Of a stretch of DNA of 17,747 nucleotides, positions 7,126 through 13,816 are shown one piece after another. The stretch is from assembly GCA_934271085.1 (NCBI GenBank), contig CAKQQU010000030.1:1-17747 (forward strand). Direction: 5' to 3'. Each line of letters starts with the position of its first letter. Position 1 is the stretch's first letter. A program made the position numbers and the translations under genes. The notes below the pieces were generated by a model, which saw only the letters and a list, made by a program, of their open reading frames with translations, ran no database searches and was not told the DNA's origin. This DNA is from an uncultured Bacillota bacterium. Lineage in GTDB: Bacteria > Bacillota > Dehalobacteriia > UBA4068.

Positions 7126-10100
7126 TTATTCAAAATCTTCGTCTTCGTCGATGTCCAGAGGCAGTTCATCTTCATCAGGATCCACCACAGCCATCTGCAA
7201 ATGGCTGAGATCAAGACTGAGATCCGAATCATCATCCTGATCAAGCTCGTCCTGTTTTTCTTCCGCATCAAAATCATCTTCGGCATTGGGCATTACCGGT
7301 TTGATATCGCCCATATCTATGCCAAGGCCATTGGGCTCGCCTACATCCTCGTCATCTTCCTTGATCTCGATAATATTATCGTTTTCATCCAGGACAGAGA
7401 CATCCAGACACAGACTCTGCAGCTCCTTGACCAGCACCTTAAAGGACTCGGGAACGCCGGCATCGGGAACATTTTCGCCCTTCACGATAGCCTCATAGGT
7501 CTTAACGCGGCCTACGATATCATCGGACTTGACGGTGATGATCTCCTGCAGGGTATAGGCAGCGCCATAGGCTTCCAGTGCCCAAACTTCCATTTCGCCG
7601 AAACGCTGGCCGCCGAACTGGGCTTTACCGCCCAAAGGCTGCTGAGTTACCAGAGAATAAGGACCGGTAGAACGGGCGTGGATCTTATCGTCAACCAGAT
7701 GATGCAGCTTGAGCATATAGGCAACGCCTACGGTAACTTTATTATCAAAAGGCTCGCCGGTACGGCCATCGTAAAGTATGGTCTTGCCGTCAGCGGGCAG
7801 CCCCGCTTCTTTAAGGGTATTGATAATATCGTCTTCCGTAGCGCCGTCAAAAACGGGGGTGGCGATATGCAGGTTCAAGGTCCGGGCAGCCCATCCCAGA
7901 TGAGTTTCCAGAACCTGACCGATATTCATTCGGGAAGGTACGCCCAACGGGTTCAGGACTATCTCCACGGGAGTGCCGTCAGGCAGGAAAGGCATATCCT
8001 CTACCGGCAATACTCTGGAAACAACACCCTTGTTTCCGTGACGGCCGGCCATTTTATCGCCAACGCTTATCTTACGTTTCTGGGCAATATAGATACGCAC
8101 CAGCTTATTGACGCCGGGGCTAAGCTCGTCGCCATTGTCGCGATAAAAAATCTTAACATCGACTATCTTGCCGTTTTCGCCATGAGGCACTCGCAAAGAG
8201 GTATCTCTGACCTCTCTTGCCTTTTCGCCAAAAATAGCCCGCAGCAAACGTTCCTCGGCGGTAAGCTCAGTCTCACCTTTGGGAGTGACCTTACCCACCA
8301 GGATATCCCCGGGACGGACTTCGGCGCCAATGCGGATAATACCGTCGTCATCCAGGTCTTTAAGCACATCCTCGCCCACATTGGGAATATCCCGTGTGAT
8401 CTCTTCGGGGCCCAGCTTGGTATCGCGGGCCTCGCACTCGTATTCCTCAATATGAATAGAGGTAAAATAGTCTTCCTTTACAAGTTTTTCGGAAATCAGT
8501 ATAGCGTCTTCGTAATTATAGCCTTCCCAGGTCATAAAGGCGATCAGTACATTACGGCCCAGTGCCAGCTCGCCCAGATCAGTAGAAGGCCCGTCGGCAA
8601 TGGGGTCGCCTTTCTTGACCTTCTGGCCCTTATACACAATGGGTTTTTCATTAATGCAGGTACCCTGATTGGAACGCTGGAACTTCTGCAGATGATGTAC
8701 TTCCAGAGAGCCATCTTCAGCCTGCAGCACGATCTCATCGCCGGTAACCCGGATGATCTCGCCGTCATGCTCTGCTATCTCACCTACAAAGCTGTCGATA
8801 GCAGCCCGGTATTCCATACCGGTGCCGATAAAAGGAGCCTCGGTCACCAACAGCGGCACAGCCTGTCTCTGCATGTTGGCGCCCATCAGGGCACGGTTGG
8901 CGTCGTCGTGTTCCAGAAAGGGGATCAGGGCAGTGGCCACAGATACCAGCTGACGGGGGCTGACATCCATATACTGCGCTTTTTCCGCAGGACAAACGCA
9001 GATCTGATCTCCGTGGCGCACATTAAGACGGCTGTTGATAAAGCAGTTGTTTTCATCCAAAGGCTCATTAGCCTGAGCCACAACGTAATTATCTTCCTCG
9101 TCGGCAGAAAGATAATCGATCTCGTCCAAAACATGTTTATTCTCCACCCGCCGGTAAGGAGTTTCAATAAAGCCGAACTCGTTGATCCGGGCATAGGTGG
9201 AAAGAGAGCCGATCAGACCGATGTTGGGACCTTCAGGGGTCTCGATAGGGCACATACGCCCATAATGGCTGTGATGAACGTCGCGCACCTCGAAACCGGC
9301 GCGTTCACGGGACAGGCCGCCGGGGCCCAGTGCGGAAAGACGGCGTTTATGAGTAAGCTCGGCCAGAGGATTGGTCTGATCCATAAACTGGGAAAGCTGG
9401 GAGCTGCCGAAGAATTCCTTAACAGCAGCTACTACCGGACGGATATTGACCAGCACCTGAGGAGTGATGGATTCCACATCCTGAATGGTCATACGCTCGC
9501 GGACAACTCTTTCCATACGGGAAAGGCCGATCCTGAACTGATTCTGCAGCAGCTCGCCGACACAGCGCAGACGACGGTTGCCCAGATGATCGATATCGTC
9601 AGGCTCAAATTCGCCGTCCACCAGACGCAGAAACATTTTGACAGTCTGGATTATATCCGGCTTGGTAAGATAGCGTATATAATCATTATACTGGGGTATA
9701 TCCTCAGTCTCTACATAATCCTGGGCCTCGTCGTTCCAGACTTTGCCGTCCTCATTGATACGCTTAAGAATTCCGTGGCTCAGCTTTTTCTCCATTTTAT
9801 AACGGCCAACATTACCCAGATCATAACGCTTGGGGTCAAAGAAGAAGCCGTGCAGCAGAGAACGGGCGGAATCCACCGTAGGCGGTTCGCCGGGACGCAG
9901 GCGTTTATATATCTCGATCAGGGCCTCGTCCGTATTTTCAGACGCATCCTTACCCAGGGTAAGGGCAATAGCGGGATGATTATCAAACAGATCCAGAATA
10001 TCCTGATTGGAGGAATATCCCAAAGCGCGGATAAGTACGGTAGCCGGGATCTTACGCATCCTGTCCACGCGCACATATACATTGCCCAGAACATCTGTTT

Positions 10101-10611
10101 CCAGCTCCAGCCAGGCTCCTCTGTTGGGAATGACAGTAGCTCCATAAAGCATTTCGCCACCGGGCTCGGGGGCGGCATGAAAATAGACGCCGGGGGAACG
10201 GACCAACTGAGAAACGATAACGCGCTTGGCGCCGTTAATGATAAAAGTGCCTTTTTTGGTCATCAGAGGGAAATCGCCCATAAAGACTTCCTGCTCCTTG
10301 ACCTCGCCGGATTCCCTGTTTATAAGGCGAACCTTGACCCGCAAAGGCGCAGCATACGTTGCGTCCCGCTCCCGGCACTCATCCACATCGTACTTTGGCT
10401 CGCCAAAGCTGTAGTCCGTAAACTCCAGCACCAGATTACCGGTAAAATCAGTAATAGGCGAAACATCCAGGAACACCTCTTTAAGCCCCTTCTCCACAAA
10501 ACGGCGGTAAGAAGCTTTCTGAACCTCGATAAGGTTCGGCATTTCCAGAACTTCCTGAATACGGGCATAGCTGCGGCGTTTTCTCAATTCGGAACTTGCG
10601 GGATATCTCAT
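7126..10611 (-). CDS. rpoB: DNA-directed RNA polymerase subunit beta
   Basis: Second-largest core subunit of RNA polymerase, 1161 residues. The rifampicin-binding region (FFGSSQLSQFMDQ through HKRRLSALGPGGL) is at about 400-433. Asp411, His421 and Ser426 correspond to E. coli D516, H526 and S531 and are wild type. The switch and active-site segments GRHGNKGVVSR and KLHHLVDDKIHARS are present. The last 77 residues (from about 1085) form an acidic tail with roughly 44% Asp plus Glu. I start at the ATG at 10611 (MRYPASSELRKRRSYARI), 11 bases after GGGAG. An in-frame GTG four codons upstream overlaps that binding site and is unlikely. Unusually, rplJ-rplL do not precede it: the next gene is the divergent ylxM. 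Confidence 0.98.
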   Translation of the reverse strand: MRYPASSELRKRRSYARIQEVLEMPNLIEVQKASYRRFVEKGLKEVFLDVSPITDFTGNLVLEFTDYSFGEPKYDVDECRERDATYAAPLRVKVRLINRESGEVKEQEVFMGDFPLMTKKGTFIINGAKRVIVSQLVRSPGVYFHAAPEPGGEMLYGATVIPNRGAWLELETDVLGNVYVRVDRMRKIPATVLIRALGYSSNQDILDLFDNHPAIALTLGKDASENTDEALIEIYKRLRPGEPPTVDSARSLLHGFFFDPKRYDLGNVGRYKMEKKLSHGILKRINEDGKVWNDEAQDYVETEDIPQYNDYIRYLTKPDIIQTVKMFLRLVDGEFEPDDIDHLGNRRLRCVGELLQNQFRIGLSRMERVVRERMTIQDVESITPQVLVNIRPVVAAVKEFFGSSQLSQFMDQTNPLAELTHKRRLSALGPGGLSRERAGFEVRDVHHSHYGRMCPIETPEGPNIGLIGSLSTYARINEFGFIETPYRRVENKHVLDEIDYLSADEEDNYVVAQANEPLDENNCFINSRLNVRHGDQICVCPAEKAQYMDVSPRQLVSVATALIPFLEHDDANRALMGANMQRQAVPLLVTEAPFIGTGMEYRAAIDSFVGEIAEHDGEIIRVTGDEIVLQAEDGSLEVHHLQKFQRSNQGTCINEKPIVYKGQKVKKGDPIADGPSTDLGELALGRNVLIAFMTWEGYNYEDAILISEKLVKEDYFTSIHIEEYECEARDTKLGPEEITRDIPNVGEDVLKDLDDDGIIRIGAEVRPGDILVGKVTPKGETELTAEERLLRAIFGEKAREVRDTSLRVPHGENGKIVDVKIFYRDNGDELSPGVNKLVRIYIAQKRKISVGDKMAGRHGNKGVVSRVLPVEDMPFLPDGTPVEIVLNPLGVPSRMNIGQVLETHLGWAARTLNLHIATPVFDGATEDDIINTLKEAGLPADGKTILYDGRTGEPFDNKVTVGVAYMLKLHHLVDDKIHARSTGPYSLVTQQPLGGKAQFGGQRFGEMEVWALEAYGAAYTLQEIITVKSDDIVGRVKTYEAIVKGENVPDAGVPESFKVLVKELQSLCLDVSVLDENDNIIEIKEDDEDVGEPNGLGIDMGDIKPVMPNAEDDFDAEEKQDELDQDDDSDLSLDLSHLQMAVVDPDEDELPLDIDEDEDFE

Positions 10612-10692
10612 TAAAATTATCACTCCCTAAATTTTCACAATCCCTGCCGATAAAAATCAAATCAAGCAGCTGTCAAAAGAGTAATGTCAAAC

Positions 10693-10718
10693 AACTTTTG
10701 CTATAAACTTTTGCTATA
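10693..10718. repeat. 13-bp tandem direct repeat in the rpoB leader
   Basis: AACTTTTGCTATA occurs twice back to back (10693-10705 and 10706-10718). In the rpoB transcript each copy contains CAAAAG, and a single CUUUUG (from 10674-10679) lies downstream, so the copies could compete for the same partner. The repeat is certain; a regulatory role is speculative. Confidence 0.9.
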
Positions 10719-10776
10719 TTTATATAAGGAAATATAAGAAAAAGCAGGACACTAACCCATAATAACAGTAATTTAT

Positions 10777-10805
10777 ATCATAGCATAAGACATAATACCA
10801 GTCAA
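10777..10805 (-). promoter_or_regulatory. Promoter of rpoB-rpoC
   Basis: On the minus strand TTGACT (10805-10800), a 17-base spacer and TATGAT (10782-10777) match SigA consensus at five of six positions in each box. A/T-rich DNA upstream resembles an UP element. The predicted start is near 10770, giving a leader of about 159 bases. Two further TTGACA hexamers nearer the gene (10690-10685 and 10676-10671) lack good -10 partners. Confidence 0.75.
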
Positions 10806-10907
10806 GCAAAAATTAGGTATTTTTTCCATATAAATATTTTTTTCGATGCCCATCACATTAAAGCGGCGAAAAATTAATTCAAGGGAATCGATGTAATGAA
10901 AAAATAC

Positions 10908-10936
10908 TTGACATAAAGCGGGGGATATAATATAAT
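10908..10936 (+). promoter_or_regulatory. Consensus promoter of the ylxM-ffh operon
   Basis: TTGACA (10908-10913), exactly 17 bases, then TATAAT (10931-10936) is a perfect SigA consensus promoter. Transcription should start near 10943, at or just before a 7-bp palindrome, leaving a leader of about 38 bases before the ylxM ATG. Confidence 0.9.
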
Positions 10937-10944
10937 CCAGAATT

Positions 10945-10964
10945 GTCAAGCTGCTATGCTTGAC
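10945..10964. promoter_or_regulatory. Palindrome at the ylxM transcription start
   Basis: GTCAAGC (10945-10951), a 6-base spacer and GCTTGAC (10958-10964) form a perfect inverted repeat. It lies between the -10 box and the ylxM ribosome binding site (GGAGG, 10966-10970). It could be an operator or an RNA hairpin abutting the ribosome binding site. Nothing in the window identifies a binding protein; autoregulation by the HTH protein YlxM is one possibility. Confidence 0.5.
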
Positions 10965-10980
10965 TGGAGGTGCCTATAAT

Positions 10981-11325
10981 ATGGCGGAAAAAAATACTCG
11001 CTGCAGCGAAAACATTATCAGCAAGACGGTGAATACCTCCCTGCTGCTGGATGCTTACGGCAGCCTGCTGGCGGAAAGACAAAGGGAATGTCTTTCCCTT
11101 TTCTACGAAGAAGATCTTTCACTGGCCGAGATAGGGCAGATGTTTGCCATCTCCCGCCAGGCTGTTCACGACGCTATACGCCACGGGGAAACCCAACTGC
11201 AGTTTTACGAGGATTCCCTGCATCTTGTGGCAAAGAACAACGAAAGACAAAAAATAATCGACGAACTGTGCAAGATCACGAAAGGAACGCCCCGCGCTCA
11301 ACAGTTGCTGGATAGACTCATCTGA
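10981..11325 (+). CDS. ylxM: YlxM family helix-turn-helix protein, SRP-associated
   Basis: A 114-residue UPF0122/YlxM protein. The fold resembles sigma factor region 4: RQRECLSLFYEEDLSLAEIG followed by MFAISRQAVHDAIRHGE, giving a helix-turn-helix at about residues 47-67. Family members sit next to ffh, and streptococcal YlxM has been reported to bind Ffh and SRP RNA and modulate SRP GTPase activity. I chose the ATG at 10981 because GGAGG lies 10 bases upstream; an in-frame TTG at 10960 precedes that site. It is first in the operon and is followed by ffh after 18 bases. The HTH also leaves open DNA binding. Confidence 0.92.
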   Translation: MAEKNTRCSENIISKTVNTSLLLDAYGSLLAERQRECLSLFYEEDLSLAEIGQMFAISRQAVHDAIRHGETQLQFYEDSLHLVAKNNERQKIIDELCKITKGTPRAQQLLDRLI

Positions 11326-11343
11326 TCCAGGGAGAATGAGAAA

Positions 11344-12744
11344 ATGACTTCATTAAGCGACAGATTACAAGATATTTTTTCCAAGCTGAAAAAAAAGGGC
11401 AAACTAAGTGAATCCGATGTCAATACCGCCATGCGGGAAGTTCGCGTGGCGCTGCTTGAAGCTGACGTCAACTATAAAATAGCCAAAGACTTTTGTGCCA
11501 AAGTCAAAGAGCGGGCTGTGGGCGAAGAGGTCATGAAAAGCCTGACCCCCGGCCAGCAGGTAGTAAAGATAGTCAATGACGAGCTGGTGCAGTTGATGGG
11601 CGGCGAATCCGATAAAACCGGCAAAAACAAGCTGCTGGTCAGCTCAAAGCCTCCCACGGTAATACTAATGGCTGGTCTGCAGGGTTCCGGCAAGACCACT
11701 TCCGCAGGTAAGATCGCCCTTTATCTCAAGAACCAGGGCAAGCGTCCCCTGCTGGCAGCCGGCGACGTTTACCGCCCGGCAGCCATCAAACAATTGGAAA
11801 TACTGGGTGAACGTATAGGCGTTCCTGTTTTTTCCCTGGGGGACAAAGCAGATCCTGTACGCATAGCCACCGAGGCTGTTGCTCACGCCCGTGCTCACGG
11901 CAATGATTACCTGATAGTTGATACTGCCGGCCGTCTGGCCATTGATGAAGAAATGATGGCCGAGATCAGCAATATCCGCGCCGCAGTCGAGCCCACCGAG
12001 ATACTGCTGGTGATTGACGCCATGCAGGGACAGGATGCCGTAAACGTAGCTGCCGCATTTCATGAGCAGCTCCATGTCACCGGTATAGTTCTTACCAAAC
12101 TGGATGGCGACAGCCGGGGCGGCGCAGCCCTGTCTGTAAAGGCAGTTACCGGGCAGCCTATCAAATTTGTCGGTTCCGGCGAGGATGTAAAAGCGCTGGA
12201 GCCCTTCTACCCCGAAAGAATGGCCTCACGCATTCTGGGAATGGGCGATGTACTGACCCTGATCGAGCGTGCCCAGGAAAGCATGGATGCGGAAAAGATG
12301 GCTCAGATGGAGGAGAATCTCCGCAAAAACCGTTTTACCCTGGAGGATTTTCTGGAACAGACCCAGCAGATCCGCAAAATGGGCGATATGAAAGAAATGC
12401 TTTCCATGATACCGGGTCTGGGAAAACAGATCAAAAACATGGAGATCGACGAAAAGCAATTCACCGTGGCGGAATCCATTATCCAGAGCATGACGCCTGC
12501 CGAAAGGAACAATCCTTCCGTCATCAACAGCAGCCGCAAAAAGCGGATAGCCGCCGGCTGCGGACGCCAGGTACAGGATGTGAACCGGCTGCTGCGCCAG
12601 TTTGAACAGATGCAGCAGATGATGAAGAGGCTGAATAATCTGAACAACAATGGCGGCGGCAAAGGCAAAAAAGGCAAGAAAGGCCGCCGGGGCGGTTTCC
12701 CGGGAATGGGCAATTTCGGAGGCATGGGCTTCCCCGGATTCTAG
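11344..12744 (+). CDS. ffh: Signal recognition particle protein Ffh (SRP54 GTPase)
   Basis: Protein subunit of the signal recognition particle. With SRP RNA and the receptor FtsY it targets nascent membrane and secreted proteins to the Sec translocon. The product is 466 residues. The N domain covers about 1-90, and the G domain carries GLQGSGKTT (111-119), DVYRPAA (141-147), DTAGR (193-197) and TKLDGD (251-256). The M domain runs from about 300 with the RNA-binding SRKKRIAAGCGR segment, in which Cys replaces the more usual Ser. The tail is rich in Gly, Lys and Phe. The ATG has GGGAG 9 bases upstream. The SRP RNA gene is not in this window. Confidence 0.98.
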   Translation: MTSLSDRLQDIFSKLKKKGKLSESDVNTAMREVRVALLEADVNYKIAKDFCAKVKERAVGEEVMKSLTPGQQVVKIVNDELVQLMGGESDKTGKNKLLVSSKPPTVILMAGLQGSGKTTSAGKIALYLKNQGKRPLLAAGDVYRPAAIKQLEILGERIGVPVFSLGDKADPVRIATEAVAHARAHGNDYLIVDTAGRLAIDEEMMAEISNIRAAVEPTEILLVIDAMQGQDAVNVAAAFHEQLHVTGIVLTKLDGDSRGGAALSVKAVTGQPIKFVGSGEDVKALEPFYPERMASRILGMGDVLTLIERAQESMDAEKMAQMEENLRKNRFTLEDFLEQTQQIRKMGDMKEMLSMIPGLGKQIKNMEIDEKQFTVAESIIQSMTPAERNNPSVINSSRKKRIAAGCGRQVQDVNRLLRQFEQMQQMMKRLNNLNNNGGGKGKKGKKGRRGGFPGMGNFGGMGFPGF

Positions 12745-12763
12745 CAATACCTTAACCAAGCTG

Positions 12764-12789
12764 TAAATTTATGATGATCCATAAATTTA
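12764..12789 (+). repeat. AT-rich inverted repeat between ffh and rpsP
   Basis: TAAATTTATG (12764-12773) and CATAAATTTA (12780-12789) form a perfect 10-bp stem with a 6-base loop in the 77-base ffh-rpsP spacer. There is no GC core or U-tract, so it is a poor terminator. It may be an RNA processing or stability element separating ffh from rpsP. No convincing promoter accompanies it. Confidence 0.6.
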
Positions 12790-12821
12790 TATAAATAACA
12801 TTTTCAGGAGGATTTAGCAAC

Positions 12822-13064
12822 ATGGCAACCAAAATCAGACTCAGAAGAATGGGCGCAAAGAAAAGACCCTTTTACCGCGTGGTAGTGGCTGACAGCCGTT
12901 ATCCCAGAGACGGTCGTTTCATCGAAGAGATCGGTTATTATGATCCCTGCCAGGAACCTGCAATTATCCATATCGATGAAGAAAAGGTAAAAGCCTGGAC
13001 CGCTACCGGCGCTACTGTTTCCGATACAGTAAAATCCCTTATGAAAAAGGCTGGCATCAAATAG
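12822..13064 (+). CDS. rpsP: 30S ribosomal protein S16
   Basis: An 80-residue small-subunit protein that assists 30S assembly by binding 16S rRNA. It shows the family signature KIRLRRMGAKKRPFYRVVVA at the N-terminus, followed by GRFIEEIGYYDP. Length is normal. A strong AGGAGG site is 10 bases before the ATG. It is 11 bases from khpA, whose ribosome binding site overlaps the rpsP stop, suggesting coupled translation. Confidence 0.97.
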   Translation: MATKIRLRRMGAKKRPFYRVVVADSRYPRDGRFIEEIGYYDPCQEPAIIHIDEEKVKAWTATGATVSDTVKSLMKKAGIK

Positions 13065-13075
13065 GAGAATCATCC

Positions 13076-13303
13076 ATGAAGGAATTAGTTGAACACATGG
13101 CTCAGGCTCTTGTCAATAATCCGGAAGCCGCTCAGGTAACGGAGACCGTCAATGAAGAAGGCTGGGATCTGGTTCTTAAGGTGGCTCCCGAAGATATGGG
13201 CAAAATCATCGGCAAACAGGGGCGCATAGCTAAGGCCATGCGTACCGTACTGAAGGCCGCCGCTGCAAAGGACGGCAAAAAAGTCAATTTGGAGATAGAA
13301 TAA
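13076..13303 (+). CDS. khpA: KH-domain RNA-binding protein KhpA
   Basis: A 75-residue single KH-domain protein (YlqC/KhpA family). The GXXG RNA-contact loop is GKQG at 46-49 within MGKIIGKQGRIAKAMR. In streptococci and relatives KhpA dimerises with KhpB/Jag and binds many RNAs, affecting cell division and growth. Its place between rpsP and rimM is conserved in Bacillota. The ribosome binding site GGAGA begins in the rpsP stop codon. The stop codon abuts the rimM TTG start directly, so translational coupling is likely. Confidence 0.93.
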   Translation: MKELVEHMAQALVNNPEAAQVTETVNEEGWDLVLKVAPEDMGKIIGKQGRIAKAMRTVLKAAAAKDGKKVNLEIE

Positions 13304-13816
13304 TTGACCAATAAAACCCAAGAAAAAGACGCCGTTTTGGTAGGCGTCATAATAGCTCCTCACGGCGTAGCCGGCGCAGTATCCGCGGAATGTCTTTCTG
13401 ACAATCCGCGGCGTTTTGCGGTTGGCGCGGAATTAACTGACGACCGGGGGCAGGTCTACAAAATAGCGCAGGCCTCGCCCCATAAAGGCCGTCTTTTACT
13501 GCGTCTGGAGGGGGTTGACCGGCGGGAAGATGCGGAAAAGCTCAGGGGCAAAAAGCTTTATGCAGTACCGGATGAGCAGGACCAGCTTCCCGATGGACAA
13601 TATTATCACTATCAGCTTATCGGACTGAAAGTTCGGGAAAACGGCGAGCTGCTGGGCGAACTGAACGAAGTGCTGAGCTACAGCGCCAATGACGTTTTCC
13701 TGGTTCGCGACAGCAGCGGCAAAGAGCTGCTGATCCCCGCGCTTAAAGCCATAGTGAAAAACATCGACCTTGAACAGAAAATCATGGATGTGGAGCTGCC
13801 GGAGGGTCTGAGATGA
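13304..13816 (+). CDS. rimM: 16S rRNA processing / ribosome maturation factor RimM
   Basis: A 170-residue assembly factor that binds S19 and helps mature the 30S head. The N-terminal RimM barrel includes VGVIIAPHGVAGAVS (about 13-27). The C-terminal PRC-barrel includes QLIGLKV and ends IVKNIDLEQKIMDVELPEGL. The start is TTG immediately after the khpA stop, with GGAG 9 bases upstream inside khpA; no ATG gives the expected N-terminus. The gene overlaps trmD by the ATGA of stop and start. No ylqD lies between khpA and rimM, unlike in Bacillus subtilis. Confidence 0.95.
   Translation: MTNKTQEKDAVLVGVIIAPHGVAGAVSAECLSDNPRRFAVGAELTDDRGQVYKIAQASPHKGRLLLRLEGVDRREDAEKLRGKKLYAVPDEQDQLPDGQYYHYQLIGLKVRENGELLGELNEVLSYSANDVFLVRDSSGKELLIPALKAIVKNIDLEQKIMDVELPEGLR

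Larger units (their letters stand above)
10612..10980. other. Divergent intergenic region between rpoB and ylxM
   Basis: This 369-bp AT-rich stretch has no supported gene. It holds the rpoB promoter (minus strand, -35 at 10805-10800), an untranslated rpoB leader of about 159 bases with a 13-bp tandem repeat, and the ylxM promoter (plus strand, 10908-10936) with a short palindrome in its leader. A-tracts between the two -35 boxes (about 10806-10907) could act as UP elements. No terminator or riboswitch class is recognisable. Confidence 0.8.

Noticed and set aside
2749..10611. Streptomycin or rifampicin resistance changes in rpsL or rpoB
   Set aside because: The key residues (S12 Lys43, Lys88; RpoB Asp411, His421, Ser426) are wild type.
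7201..10614. Very long open frame antisense to rpoB, and similar long antisense frames over rpoC, fusA and trmD
   Set aside because: They lie wholly inside well-recognised genes, lack ribosome binding sites and show no family resemblance. Codon bias in the sense genes keeps the opposite strand free of stops.
10621..10623. GTG at 10623 as the rpoB start
   Set aside because: It overlaps the GGGAG binding site and adds four residues not typical of the family; the ATG at 10611 has suitable spacing.
10648..10690. A second, gene-proximal rpoB promoter using TTGACA at 10690-10685 or 10676-10671
   Set aside because: The -10 positions at 16-18 bases give only weak matches such as TTTATC.
12745..12821. 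Promoter for rpsP in the ffh-rpsP gap
   Set aside because: The gap is AT-rich, but no -35/-10 pair with acceptable spacing was found.
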